Source: Mariniblastus sp. (lineage in GTDB: Bacteria > Planctomycetota > Planctomycetia > Pirellulales > Pirellulaceae). Taken from it: DNA of 60,771 nucleotides. Below, in pieces: positions 18,233-27,725 of this stretch. The notes beneath the pieces were generated by a model. It saw only the letters and a list, made by a program, of their open reading frames with translations, was not told where the DNA came from and searched no databases. The translations under genes and the position numbers were made by a program. The DNA is taken from assembly GCA_022447555.1 (NCBI GenBank), contig JAKVBF010000020.1, positions 1 through 60,771 on the forward strand, written 5' to 3'. How positions within the stretch are numbered: the first letter of the stretch is position 1; each line of letters starts with the position of its first letter.

Positions 18233-18678
18233 TTATGGCCTGACGTTCCCTGGCTCAACGAGTCTTATCGAGCAATGCCGATCATTTGAGATCCGCGGGT
18301 GGTAAGCACTTTTTTCGTCGCAAATCTGGTAACGAATTTCAACATCCGCTTGGTCAGATTGAACTTCCGGTTGGAGACGGATCGTGTGTGAGAATACAAC
18401 GTTTCCCGAGTAAATTAGTTGTTGGAAATTCTTGGCATCGGGTAACGCCACAGGACAAGTCCATTTGCCGATTGCCTCGACTTGTTTCGGTTTTGAAGTT
18501 TCAATTGCGTCGTTTGATATGGGCTGCCAGCGGTCGTTTGTGATTACGCGTGCCAGCCGGGAGCCATGCGCAACTGGACCCGAATTTCAAATTCACCTAA
18601 TTTGTTGGAAATGGGATGGGAGGACGCACTCCAGCGGGCAGGCTGTCTCGAACCGACGGGCGAACGGGAGAGGGCCAT
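18233..18678 (-). pseudogene. DsbD N-terminal-like domain gene, broken by a one-base frameshift
   Basis: Two minus-strand frames together read like one DsbD_N/disulfide-corrector immunoglobulin-like domain. Frame 1 (18678-18544) ends with GEFEIRVQLRMAPGWHA and then TAA. Frame 2 (18552-18233 region) continues TNDRWQPIS, then PKQVEAIGKWTCP, YSGNVVFSHTIRLQPEV and VEIRYQICDEKS. Adding one base after TA of the stop would turn it into Tyr and restore GWHAY, the motif expected in this family. Frame 2 has no start of its own in this part. The first cysteine pair of DsbD is not recognisable. Either a decayed gene or a base missing from the sequence. It overlaps the end of the M14 fusion gene; it may have been a C-terminal domain of that protein or a separate gene. 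Confidence 0.55.
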
Positions 18679-20279
18679 GAATCGGAGGCCGATGATCGAG
18701 GTTTCGCCTCTTGTTTGAAGGGCCGCGATGCGACCCGTTTGATTCCGTTGAGAACCACCGATTCCTTACCTTTGGTCGACTCGAAATGAGGGCTGAACGC
18801 CAGCACCTCACCTTTGCCAAATTTTGACATCACAATGGCAGGCTTGTCAGTCATGGTCCCTTTCTGAGCCTCGTAAAGGTGATTCTCTGATCGGAATCTA
18901 GCCAAGACCTCGTAGTCGGGTGCCGTCTGACTCGAACCGGGAGAGATGATTGGGCCGTTATGATAACGGATCGTATGCTGACCTCCGAGTCCCAGCAGTT
19001 CGGCCGCCCGCTCGCTCATTTCCACTTTGACGTTGGCTGGTCCTCCCCGGTACCACATCGATTTTCGACCCCTTTCCGGGATTTCGACCATGTCGTTATA
19101 GATTTTTGCATTCATCAGATTGAGGGACCAGTCGTAATGGGATGAGCAAAGATATGCCCCGGCGCAAATTCCTATCACACCACCTCCATTACGAGTGAAT
19201 TGTCGGATCAGCTCTCGCCGCTCGGCGCCGATCGCTTTGCCCTGCTTGCTACCTGAGCCCCCAGGAAAAAGCACAACGTCAAGCTGCTGGAAGACGTCTT
19301 CTGATAGATCGTCGGATCCGATATGAAACCCCTCTATCGATTGTTCCGAATCGATTGCCTGAAAGACTTTTTCTGCACTTGCGCCCGCCCCATCAAACAC
19401 ACCGACACGGATGACGTCTTCGTTATTATGATTGGGTCGGGAGAACTGTTGAGACCAATCTTTTTGGGTAACGCCAATCGATTGCAAGGCGGCGGCCACC
19501 ATCGCCCGGTGTTGTCGGGTCCGTTGAGAGATCGGCTGATCTTTGAAGGTCGTCTCGAGGATAAAGCTCTTGGTACCTATTTGTTCTCTGCAGGCGCGGG
19601 CTGCCGAACCGTCCACCGGTCCCGATTTGGCGAGGACCGAAAAGGCGAGTTCCGGTGGGATATGTCGGTTGGCGGCTGAGGCCAGATGGTTCGCCAGTTC
19701 GGCCTGTTCGGGAAAAGCGATCACACTGGAACCAACTGATTTCGGATTCACTCGGTGAAAGTCAAAACCCTCGTGCAGGTCAAAAACCCAGTCCGGTTTG
19801 CGGTCTTTGATAAACTCCCACAAAGCCCCGGCCATCTCGGTCTTGGTCTTCGGGTCGGACTGGCGGGGGAAATTTCGATTCAGATCCCGTAGTTTGCGAT
19901 CATTGCGAAACTCCGGGATCCAGCGAATATTGGCTGTTAGACCAAGTTTGTTCACCTGGGGGACGACGATCAGCTTTCCATTGTCGACCGTCCAGTTTCG
20001 AATCTGCATTGCGGCCCGGAAACCGGCGGGTTCATTTCCATGGACGCCACCTAAGATCATCACCACCGGACCTTTGACTAAAGAGTCATATTGGTACCAA
20101 GGGTTCTCCCATGATTGCCCGGCTCCCAGCGTCCCTTGGGTCCGCTGACCTTGTTGCGTTTGCGTCAGGCCCGTTTGGCTGGTGGCGATCAAGACGAACC
20201 AAATCAAGCTAGCCGACAGAATGAAATGGACGTAGTTGGTCTGGCGCGAGTGACGTTTTGTTTTGAAAAAATGGATCAT
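18597..20279 (-). CDS. M14-like carboxypeptidase/aspartoacylase fused to a class I glutamine-amidotransferase-like (BPL_N) domain
   Basis: 560 residues from the ATG at 20279, with a signal-like segment (HFILSASLIWFVLIATSQTG) at about 18-37. Domain 1 (about 60-265) is M14/succinylglutamate desuccinylase-like: HGNEPAG (His80, Glu83), DLHEG (His169) and FILETT (catalytic Glu242), the zinc ligands and base. Domain 2 (about 290-530) is like the N-terminal BPL_N/GATase1-fold domain: RVGVFDGAGAS, VVLFPGGSGS, and GICAGAYL with a possible nucleophile Cys372. A secreted peptidase/amidase acting on an amino-acid conjugate or peptidoglycan fragment is plausible. The last ~45 residues are low-complexity Pro/Ser/Arg and overlap the broken DsbD_N-like gene; the true C-terminus is uncertain. 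An upstream extension to 20438 is not favoured. Confidence 0.8.
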   Translation of the reverse strand: MIHFFKTKRHSRQTNYVHFILSASLIWFVLIATSQTGLTQTQQGQRTQGTLGAGQSWENPWYQYDSLVKGPVVMILGGVHGNEPAGFRAAMQIRNWTVDNGKLIVVPQVNKLGLTANIRWIPEFRNDRKLRDLNRNFPRQSDPKTKTEMAGALWEFIKDRKPDWVFDLHEGFDFHRVNPKSVGSSVIAFPEQAELANHLASAANRHIPPELAFSVLAKSGPVDGSAARACREQIGTKSFILETTFKDQPISQRTRQHRAMVAAALQSIGVTQKDWSQQFSRPNHNNEDVIRVGVFDGAGASAEKVFQAIDSEQSIEGFHIGSDDLSEDVFQQLDVVLFPGGSGSKQGKAIGAERRELIRQFTRNGGGVIGICAGAYLCSSHYDWSLNLMNAKIYNDMVEIPERGRKSMWYRGGPANVKVEMSERAAELLGLGGQHTIRYHNGPIISPGSSQTAPDYEVLARFRSENHLYEAQKGTMTDKPAIVMSKFGKGEVLAFSPHFESTKGKESVVLNGIKRVASRPFKQEAKPRSSASDSWPSPVRPSVRDSLPAGVRPPIPFPTN

Positions 20280-20554
20280 ACTGAAGAGGACTCCGGAACC
20301 CAAATTTGAATGGAACGAGATCGGGGTAAACGTTTTGGGAATCAGCGTCCGCTGTGGCGGTCCCTGAACCTCGGGCGTTATCAATATAACATCGTTTTCG
20401 GCACGCTGTGCGGTTGATTGTGGTCGGGACCCAACCACCTTGAATCTCCAACCCTTAGTTAAAAAAGGCTCATTCCTACAGCGGGTTTGCGCAACCTAGT
20501 GTTGGATTCACAATTTCGGCTTGTACCTGGCAGTATTTCCCTTACAAAGACGAC

Positions 20555-22393
20555 ATGCAACCGATCCGTTATCAATACGATGTTCTGGTGATTGGCGCCG
20601 GTCATGCCGGCACCGAGGCGGCAATGGCCGCTGCGCGAAAGGGAGCCAAAGTTGCCCTGCTGACGACCAACCTCGATACGGTGGGGCAGATGAGCTGCAA
20701 TCCCGCGATCGGGGGTGTTGCCAAAGGGCATCTTGTCCGGGAAATCGATGCCCTTGGCGGCATCATGGGGCGGGCGATTGATGCGACCGGAATCCAGTTC
20801 CGAATGTTGAATATGCGGAAGGGGCCAGCCATGCACAGTCCGCGCGCTCAAGCTGACAAGAAGGGGTATCAAAACTGGGTTAAGGCAACAGTCGAGGGGC
20901 AGGAGAATCTCGATTTGCGTCAGGAAATGGTCGAGGACCTGTTGACGGAAACCCTAACCGACGGTGAACGAATACTCGGCGTAAGCGTAAAAGGGGGGGC
21001 TGAGTACCACGCGCCTGCTGTTGTGTTGACGACGGGTACTTTTTTGTCGGCCATTATGCATACGGGGGAAGCGAAGACGGCCGGTGGCCGTGCAGGTGAA
21101 GGAACGACTCATGGGATTAGTGGCGCACTCACTCGCCTTGGATTTCGACTGGAACGATTTAAAACAGGGACGCCCCCTCGTCTTAACGGAAGAACGATTG
21201 ATTACGAGCGAACCGAAATTCAACCGGGCGATGACCAGCCTCAGCCCTTTTCTTTTTTGTCCAACGATTTTTCGGTCGATCAGATTCCCTGCTGGATCAC
21301 GTACACTAACGACGCCGTTCACCAATTGATCCGCGATAACCTCGATCGGGCGCCGATGTACAGCGGGCAGATTGCTGGGAGTGGGCCGCGATATTGTCCC
21401 AGCATCGAAGACAAAATTGTTAAGTTCGCCGACAAGGATCGTCACCAACTTTTCCTTGAACCGGAGGGACGTGATACGCTGGAGATTTACGTCAACGGCG
21501 TTTCAACCAGTCTGCCCAGGGACGTCCAAGATCAGATCTTCCGTTTGATTCCAGGGCTAGAGAACGCTCAGATTATGCGGTACGGCTATGCGGTCGAGTA
21601 TGATTTCTGTCCCCCCGATCAACTGAGGTCGACGCTGGAAACGAAAGCGATTGCCGGTCTCTATTTCGCCGGTCAGATCAACGGAACCACGGGTTATGAA
21701 GAGGCAGGCGCTCAAGGGCTGATTGCCGGGACCAATGCAGCGGGCCGTCTAAACGGCGAGCCCGATTTTATTCTGGATCGAGATTCAGCTTACATTGGTG
21801 TATTGATCGACGATCTGGTGACTTGCAGCGTGGATGAGCCATACCGGATGTTTACCAGCCGGGCCGAGTATCGTTTGCTTTTGCGGCAGGATAATGCGGA
21901 CCGAAGGTTAACGCCCATTGCTTATCAAGCAGGGCTCGTCGGAGACGAGCGATATCAGGATCTGTTGGCCAAAGAGGGGGCTATTACCAAGATCAAACAA
22001 CAGCTCGAGATGCGACGCCATGGGGAACATACGCTGACAAAATTGCTGCGGCGCCCCGAAACGGAATGGTCGGATCTCGTGGTGCACCTTCCTGAATTAG
22101 CGGAGTTCCCAGCGGCTGTTCAGCAGCAGGTCATTTATGACGTTAAATACGAGGGTTACATCACGCGTCAACAAACGACCATTGATCGACACAAACGATT
22201 GGCGGGCAAAAAGATTCCCGATCGTTTTGACTACGAAGCTCTAACCCATTTGCGCCTCGAAGCGAAAGAGAAACTATCCCGTTTTCGTCCTGCCAGTATT
22301 GATCAGGCAGGCCGTATTAGCGGCATCACTCCGGCTGATATTGCCATGATTATGCTGCATCTTGAGGGGAAAGCGGAAACGTCGCCTAGTTGA
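20555..22393 (+). CDS. mnmG: tRNA uridine-5-carboxymethylaminomethyl modification enzyme MnmG
   Basis: MnmG, with MnmE, installs carboxymethylaminomethyl on the wobble uridine of several tRNAs, using FAD and folate. The 612-residue protein shows the FAD Rossmann motif VIGAGHAGTEAA (12-23), the MnmG signature GPRYCPSIEDKI, and the second signature QINGTTGYEEAGAQGLIAGTNA, with normal length and C-terminal helical domain. The start ATG at 20555 gives MQPIRYQYDVLVIGAG. Transcribed alone; mnmE and rsmG are not in the window. Confidence 0.97.
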   Translation: MQPIRYQYDVLVIGAGHAGTEAAMAAARKGAKVALLTTNLDTVGQMSCNPAIGGVAKGHLVREIDALGGIMGRAIDATGIQFRMLNMRKGPAMHSPRAQADKKGYQNWVKATVEGQENLDLRQEMVEDLLTETLTDGERILGVSVKGGAEYHAPAVVLTTGTFLSAIMHTGEAKTAGGRAGEGTTHGISGALTRLGFRLERFKTGTPPRLNGRTIDYERTEIQPGDDQPQPFSFLSNDFSVDQIPCWITYTNDAVHQLIRDNLDRAPMYSGQIAGSGPRYCPSIEDKIVKFADKDRHQLFLEPEGRDTLEIYVNGVSTSLPRDVQDQIFRLIPGLENAQIMRYGYAVEYDFCPPDQLRSTLETKAIAGLYFAGQINGTTGYEEAGAQGLIAGTNAAGRLNGEPDFILDRDSAYIGVLIDDLVTCSVDEPYRMFTSRAEYRLLLRQDNADRRLTPIAYQAGLVGDERYQDLLAKEGAITKIKQQLEMRRHGEHTLTKLLRRPETEWSDLVVHLPELAEFPAAVQQQVIYDVKYEGYITRQQTTIDRHKRLAGKKIPDRFDYEALTHLRLEAKEKLSRFRPASIDQAGRISGITPADIAMIMLHLEGKAETSPS

Positions 22394-22712
22394 TCCCTAT
22401 GGCAAATTTCGCAACGTGTGTTTTGCGATACGATTTTCTGGTCGTGGGAATCAGTAACATGTATTCAGCTGGGGGAGTACACGTTGTTCTTTTCCATCCG
22501 GTGGAGGGTTGGTGTGAATTCCCTCAACTCACATCTTATGGGGGCAAGTCGTTCAATTAGTCCATTCAGGATGACGGGATGCAATATTCTGCCTGGCCGG
22601 TGAACTCCTTCGAGTCGCACATGATTGTTGGCCATTCCAAATTATTGCGAGGTTTAAACCATCCGACTGATTTTTCTTAAATGGTCGTAATCCCTAAATA
22701 GTCACGGATCCC
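22394..22712. other. Intergenic region between convergent genes
   Basis: About 320 bases between mnmG and the S9 peptidase gene. A small TCGCAA/TTGCGA hairpin (22409-22428) follows mnmG but lacks a clear T-run. Nothing else seen. Confidence 0.35.
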
Positions 22713-25376
22713 TCAGTTGCCCTTGCCGTTGGTTCGTAAAAGGAATTGCTCGTATTTTCGCATTCGACCCAATCGCTTGATGTCACCCCCTAGGCCATGT
22801 CCCCCGGTCGGGTCGAGAAACAATTCAACATGGGTCTCTTTACCTGCTTTGAGTAACGCTCGATAAACGGCAACGGTGTCTTGGAATAGAACATTGGTGT
22901 CTTCCATTCCATGAACCAGCAGCATTTGACCTTCAAGGTTTTTCGCGAGTGGGATAAGGGAGTATTTCTTCTGATCCGTTTGACCCGTGCGTGACGGTCC
23001 AATGGTCCCGGTGGTGTACCATGAGTTGTAGTTTTCCCATTCGGTCGGCCCCGCTCCGGCCATACCGACTTGAAACACTTTGGGTTCGGTATACAAACAC
23101 ATCTGTGTTTGAAATCCGCCAAAGCTCCAGCCGTAAATGGCGACGTGTTGATCATCAATGTTGTAGGTCTCTGTCATGTATTTTACACCATCGACGAGAT
23201 CTTCCACTTGAGGTTTACCAACCTGTTCGTAGTTTGATTTTTCAAACAGTCCGCCGTAACCGGACTGCCCACGTGGGTCGACGACGATACTGACATAGCC
23301 ATGCTTTTGCGCCATATACATCTGAAAGAAATACCCATCGGAGCTGTAGCTCCCATCGTTGACGCTGTGGCGGCTACCGAGAGGGCCGCCATACACATAA
23401 ATCAAAAGGGGGTGTTTTTTCTTTTTGGTCCACCCTTTTGGCTTAAACATCATTCCCGAAATCGTGTGGCCGTGACGATTCTTGTAATCAAAGAAATCGG
23501 GCCTAATCCGAGTTAGGTCTCTGGCCTTGGCGGGGTGGGAGTCGGTTAACGTTTTGACTTCTTGTTTCTCGTTTTGACGTACGAGTTCCGTTAATTGACC
23601 GTAGCGGACAAAGTTGGCCATAAGTCGGTTGCCGGCATTGTTCACCGCGACGCTGGAGAAATTGCCGACGTTTTTGTTTAGTCGCTTCATCTCACCGGTT
23701 TCGAGATCGATCGAATAGACCATCTGTCTGGCGGGTGACTCTTTAGTTGAGGTGACGAACAGGGTTTTATGATCTTTAGAGAAGCGAATGGGGTAGACTT
23801 CGAAGTTGCCGTTGGTTAGCTGACGCATGCTCTCGTATAGAGGGTCTAAAATGTGTACATGTCGGAAACCACTCTGCTCGCTAATAAAAACGATGTGTTG
23901 GTTGTCGCCGGCAAAATCTGGGGACACCATTCGCGGCGTGTTGGGCCCCCCGTAATGCTTGAATCGATTGACGACTTTGGCATCTATTTTAACGATCTCT
24001 GAGCTTTTACTGCGAGATCGTGAACGGGAGCTACGGCCACTCGATGTGCGCTCTTCATCTTCGGTGGATTCGGGCTTTGTGGTCTTTGTAGGAGTGGCTG
24101 CTTTGAGCCTTTTGTCATCCGGAAAGGTTGCCAGCAATATCTGAACTTCTGAATCTTTTTGATTGAAAAAGCAGAAGGTGACCTTCTTGCTATCGAGAGA
24201 CCAATTGGGGGTGCTCATCACGTCGCGGGGTTCATCAATTTGTGTTTCGAATACTTGAATCAGTTTGGACTCCTCTGTGTCGGCTGTGTCTAGGTCAAAG
24301 AGATAGACGAACACGTCCCGGGGTTCGACTTTGTCGTCTGAGACGGTTCGGGAGACCGAGTCGGATTTGGCAAACCGGTCCCGATAGCGAATGATGTCAA
24401 CGGTTCGATCACTGGAACTCCGTTCACCCGTTTGAGCGACGATGGCCAAGCGTTTGCCATCCGGACTGAGTGTGAATTGTCGCATCTGCTGGCCGCTAGC
24501 CAGTTTTGGATTGATCTGTTCGAGCATGTGTTGGTCGAAGCGGACTCGCATAACGGTGTCATCCACGCTATAGGTGTAACCGGTTCCGTCCGGTAGGAAT
24601 TCGACGCTTGATTCACGGGCTGACGTTTTTGTAAGACGCTGGATTTTTGGTTGGGCAACGTTGTCAATCAGGTAGATATCCCCTTCTGAGCCAAGTAATA
24701 ACGAATTTTTCCTTGGATGCCATCGAAAGGATGACACTCCGGAGTAACGCGGTGCCTTTTCGTCGTCTGCATCTTTATCTGAAACGGTTTCGACAATTTT
24801 ATATTCTTCGTCAAGATCTTGTTTCGTCTTAGCCTTTGACTTAGGCCCGGCCTTCGTATTACTTGATTTTTTGGAGTCCGCAGATTTCTTCCCCTTGGCG
24901 AGAGATGCTTTGCTCTTTTCTCGTTCCCGTTTGTGTTTGGCTAGGCGGTCTTCTCGAACTTCTCTCGTTGAACGTTGGAATTCAGACATTCGATTCAGAT
25001 TGGTCAGCTGTGTGAGCTTGTCCGTTTTAAAATCGTAAAGCCATAAATCCGACCCATGCCGTCGTTTTTCATAAGGGCGATACAGATAGGCGGCATATCG
25101 GCCATCGGTAGAAAATGCCATCCGGCTGGCAGATGGACCGAACATGCTTTTTTCAGGGAATAGATCTTTCAGCTCTAACGCTTTTGAATCTGGTTTCTTA
25201 TCGACTACTTTTCTTGCCTTGGTTGTAGAGTTGTTTTTTATCTTTTTTGGCGGGGCAGACTGTTTGACGGATTGTTGCTTTTTCCCTTGCGAACTCTTGG
25301 TTTCCTGGGCTGATAGATCCGACGTGATCATCAATCCGAAAATAAGGACTAACACCAAACTGCATCTTGAAAACAT
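22713..25376 (-). CDS. Exported S9-family (prolyl oligopeptidase/DPP-IV type) peptidase
   Basis: 887 residues: signal peptide (VLVLIFGLMITSDLSAQ), a Lys/Ser-rich linker, a WD/PD40-like beta-propeller (about 70-620; repeats such as TDGRYAAYLYRP, SPDGKRLAIVAQ), then an alpha/beta hydrolase domain. The catalytic triad is visible: Ser751 in GWSFGGF, Asp826 in HGMEDTNV, His860 in GGHG. The propeller holds two charged, low-complexity inserts (Lys/Ser at about 160-190, Arg/Ser near 445-460). It likely cleaves oligopeptides outside the cytoplasm. Transcribed alone. Confidence 0.93.
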   Translation of the reverse strand: MFSRCSLVLVLIFGLMITSDLSAQETKSSQGKKQQSVKQSAPPKKIKNNSTTKARKVVDKKPDSKALELKDLFPEKSMFGPSASRMAFSTDGRYAAYLYRPYEKRRHGSDLWLYDFKTDKLTQLTNLNRMSEFQRSTREVREDRLAKHKREREKSKASLAKGKKSADSKKSSNTKAGPKSKAKTKQDLDEEYKIVETVSDKDADDEKAPRYSGVSSFRWHPRKNSLLLGSEGDIYLIDNVAQPKIQRLTKTSARESSVEFLPDGTGYTYSVDDTVMRVRFDQHMLEQINPKLASGQQMRQFTLSPDGKRLAIVAQTGERSSSDRTVDIIRYRDRFAKSDSVSRTVSDDKVEPRDVFVYLFDLDTADTEESKLIQVFETQIDEPRDVMSTPNWSLDSKKVTFCFFNQKDSEVQILLATFPDDKRLKAATPTKTTKPESTEDEERTSSGRSSRSRSRSKSSEIVKIDAKVVNRFKHYGGPNTPRMVSPDFAGDNQHIVFISEQSGFRHVHILDPLYESMRQLTNGNFEVYPIRFSKDHKTLFVTSTKESPARQMVYSIDLETGEMKRLNKNVGNFSSVAVNNAGNRLMANFVRYGQLTELVRQNEKQEVKTLTDSHPAKARDLTRIRPDFFDYKNRHGHTISGMMFKPKGWTKKKKHPLLIYVYGGPLGSRHSVNDGSYSSDGYFFQMYMAQKHGYVSIVVDPRGQSGYGGLFEKSNYEQVGKPQVEDLVDGVKYMTETYNIDDQHVAIYGWSFGGFQTQMCLYTEPKVFQVGMAGAGPTEWENYNSWYTTGTIGPSRTGQTDQKKYSLIPLAKNLEGQMLLVHGMEDTNVLFQDTVAVYRALLKAGKETHVELFLDPTGGHGLGGDIKRLGRMRKYEQFLLRTNGKGN

Positions 25377-25562
25377 TTCGCGCCTTTGCGTTGACAGGGG
25401 GATTGAAGGTTGAACTCGAAACGCCCCGAAGTGGCGTCATGCGATCGAACTTTCCATACTAGAAACGGCACAACCAATTATCAACCAATTAGTGACGACT
25501 TGGCTGAATTCGTGAGATAGAAGTTGCGTTGCCGCCGCAAGAGGCTTCCACGCCCGGCCAGT

Positions 25563-26375
25563 TTATTTTTTATCGGTTTCAGCAGGAACGTCAGCAATTC
25601 GGGTTCCGATGCGAAAAGGGTTTTGCCGAAACAGGTGCTCATCGGTCAAGGGGATGGTGGATTCGGATAGCATCTCTTCTTCTTCAGGATGCAGGCGACT
25701 TCCGGCAAATCGTGTCCCGTCATAGATGGTCCCTTTTTGAAAGGGTCCAGCCCCAAACCACCAAGAGTTACGACTACTACTTTCCGATTTTGCGACTCCC
25801 GATTGCCATACCGGCCGCAGTGACTCCCGCTCGTATGCAAAGACCATCACTTTGGCGATCCCCTGTTGAGCATCGAGACGTGCAAAAGAAAGTTCCGGCA
25901 ACGCCGGAATTAAAGGCGTACTTGTGAGAGCGGCCGCGGCAGTAGCGATTTGTCCCGTTTGTTGCTGCGGAATCCCGTAAGTGATCTCATGGCCGTCGGT
26001 TCCCAAAGCGCCGACTCTAGGTTCGACAATGATTTCAGCCTCTTCGCGTTTGTCATGAATTTTGCATCGGGCAGCAGTGAGTTGCTGCCTGAGAGAGCTA
26101 ATGATGTAGTCCGAGTTAACGAATCCAATCCCGCGAACGGGGCGTAAGTAAGTTGTGTCTAAAAATACGGAACGCCCTGAAAGATGGCTGAAGTCAATTC
26201 GGTTGATTGCAGAATCGACGGCGTCGGATATTAATAATTGTTCGGTTGCAAGTCGTTGAGTGGTGGTTCCGCAGCCGATGAACCAGATCGAGGAAAGCAA
26301 GAGCATGCCCTGAGCCACGGATTGAAGCCAAGGCTTAGTTGCAGCGCGGGATGTATCCGATTCAGTCCGAATCAT
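25563..26375 (-). CDS. Probable lipoprotein, DUF6655-like
   Basis: 270 residues. A lipobox-like end to the signal (WFIGC) is followed by GTTTQRLATEQLLISDAVDSAIN, a sequence I associate with the planctomycete DUF6655 group, from memory only. The rest has alternating strands and helices without catalytic motifs, including a Gly/Ala-rich segment QIATAAAALTSTPLIPALPEL. It ends in a Lys-rich tail. Function unknown. Confidence 0.7.
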   Translation of the reverse strand: MIRTESDTSRAATKPWLQSVAQGMLLLSSIWFIGCGTTTQRLATEQLLISDAVDSAINRIDFSHLSGRSVFLDTTYLRPVRGIGFVNSDYIISSLRQQLTAARCKIHDKREEAEIIVEPRVGALGTDGHEITYGIPQQQTGQIATAAAALTSTPLIPALPELSFARLDAQQGIAKVMVFAYERESLRPVWQSGVAKSESSSRNSWWFGAGPFQKGTIYDGTRFAGSRLHPEEEEMLSESTIPLTDEHLFRQNPFRIGTRIADVPAETDKK

Positions 26376-26960
26376 GGGTGTTCAGGTAATGGAATGGATG
26401 CCGGTGCCGTGATCAAACGCATCGGTCGGCGTTAGCGAGGCGGCGAATAATAGCGAAATCTGAACATTTGACAAATGCATTCGGCAAGAAATATCAAAAC
26501 GCTTGCGATTCTGGTCGTCTAAGAGCAATCTTGGGGTGGTTAGGGGGAGTAAGGGGTGCTGGTAATTTCCTTGGGTCGATATGCGAATCATCGCCTTGAT
26601 TCGACCTATAACCCGTCACCTTTCCAGTCGTTTTAAAATGCGAAAAATAAAAAGATTGTTGGCGGTAAAAGGTTAAGTTGTTGAATTTGAAGGGTTTGAG
26701 ATGTTTCAATCAATCTTGACCGACTCCGTAGGACAGATATAATTCGGTCACATTGGCAATTTCGGCAATTCGGGAAGAAGCGGTCGAAATTTCCAAATGG
26801 AAGGGCGCAGTAAATTAAAGCGTCTACGTATTTACCAAAAATCTCTCAAAACGTACTTTGATAGATCGATCCAAACAAAAGCGGTTTGGACGTGCTGGTT
26901 GATAAGGGATTAAATTCGCAACTAACCGCACGCCTAACCACCTAAGGAGAGGATGGTTTA
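26376..26960. other. Long divergent intergenic region
   Basis: About 585 bases between the DUF6655-like gene (-) and the HTH-receiver gene (+), likely holding both promoters. Short frames on the minus strand are not protein-like. The inverted repeat at 26870-26890 is listed separately. Confidence 0.4.
26870..26890. promoter_or_regulatory. Inverted repeat upstream of the HTH-receiver gene
   Basis: TCCAAAC (26870-26876) and GTTTGGA (26884-26890) form a perfect 7-bp palindrome with a 7-base spacer, 70 bases before the ATG. The spacing of about one and a half helical turns suits a dimeric regulator, possibly the adjacent HTH protein itself. Inference only. Confidence 0.35.
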
Positions 26961-27548
26961 ATGACTTCCAAAACTGTCTTTACAACGGGCGAAGCTGCAA
27001 AAATTTGCAAAGTCAGCCAGCAGACCATTATTCGTTGTTTCGATAATGGGTCGCTGAAAGGTTTCCGTGTGCCCGGTAGTAGATTTCGTCGCATACCTCG
27101 TGATCAGCTATACATTTTCATGAAGGATAATGGCATTCCCACAGACGCGCTGGAAAGCGGGAAACGGAAACTGCTTGTGGTGGATGACGATGAGGAACTA
27201 GTTGAATTGATGGTTGATGTGTTTGCCCGAGATGGTCGATTTGACTATAAAACCGCCAATAATGGCTTTGATGCAGGGATGTTGGTCAAGGAATTCCGTC
27301 CGGACTTGGTGGTTTTGGACGTGATGCTTCCTGATATCAACGGAAAAGAAGTCTGCCAGCGGGTCCGAAGTGATCCCACGATGTCATCGGTTAAGATCAT
27401 CTGTATTTCTGGGATGGTCGAGCAAGACAAGATAGCGGATTTGCGGGCGGCAGGAGCCGACGATTTTATCCATAAGCCCTTTACCGTCGAAAAACTTCTC
27501 GAAAGAGCATGTCAAATGTTGGACATGGAAGCCATCACGGGGACTTAG
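26961..27548 (+). CDS. Response regulator with N-terminal excisionase/MerR-like HTH and C-terminal receiver
   Basis: 195 residues. Residues 1-60 are a BldC/excisionase-type HTH (FTTGEAAKICKVSQQTIIRCFDNG, then FRVPGSRFRRIPRDQLYIFM). Residues 68-190 are a receiver: Asp75-77, acceptor Asp120 (VVLDVMLP), switch Ser150, Lys172 (HKPF). The order is the reverse of the classic receiver-then-output layout. A good ribosome site (AAGGAG, 26944-26949) precedes the ATG. A terminator follows at 27631, then the histidine kinase gene on the same strand. The two are a likely pair, though not in one tight operon. Confidence 0.92.
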   Translation: MTSKTVFTTGEAAKICKVSQQTIIRCFDNGSLKGFRVPGSRFRRIPRDQLYIFMKDNGIPTDALESGKRKLLVVDDDEELVELMVDVFARDGRFDYKTANNGFDAGMLVKEFRPDLVVLDVMLPDINGKEVCQRVRSDPTMSSVKIICISGMVEQDKIADLRAAGADDFIHKPFTVEKLLERACQMLDMEAITGT

Positions 27549-27630
27549 GCTAACTGATAGTGCCCCATGAACTGCATGCTTAATTAAGCTTGTGTCAAAT
27601 GGCTGGCTCTGGGATAAACCTAAACGAATT

Positions 27631-27659
27631 AAGCGTACCTTGAGGGTACGCTTTTTTTG
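27631..27659 (+). terminator. Rho-independent terminator after the HTH-receiver gene
   Basis: AAGCGTACC (27631-27639) pairs with GGTACGCTT (27645-27653) around a 5-base loop, followed by a T-run to 27658. It separates the regulator from the kinase gene. Confidence 0.9.
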
Positions 27660-27725
27660 TTCAAACATGTTTACCAAACAGTCTCAAATAACTCACAGTC
27701 TCACGGTACTTAGATTCACCACTCC

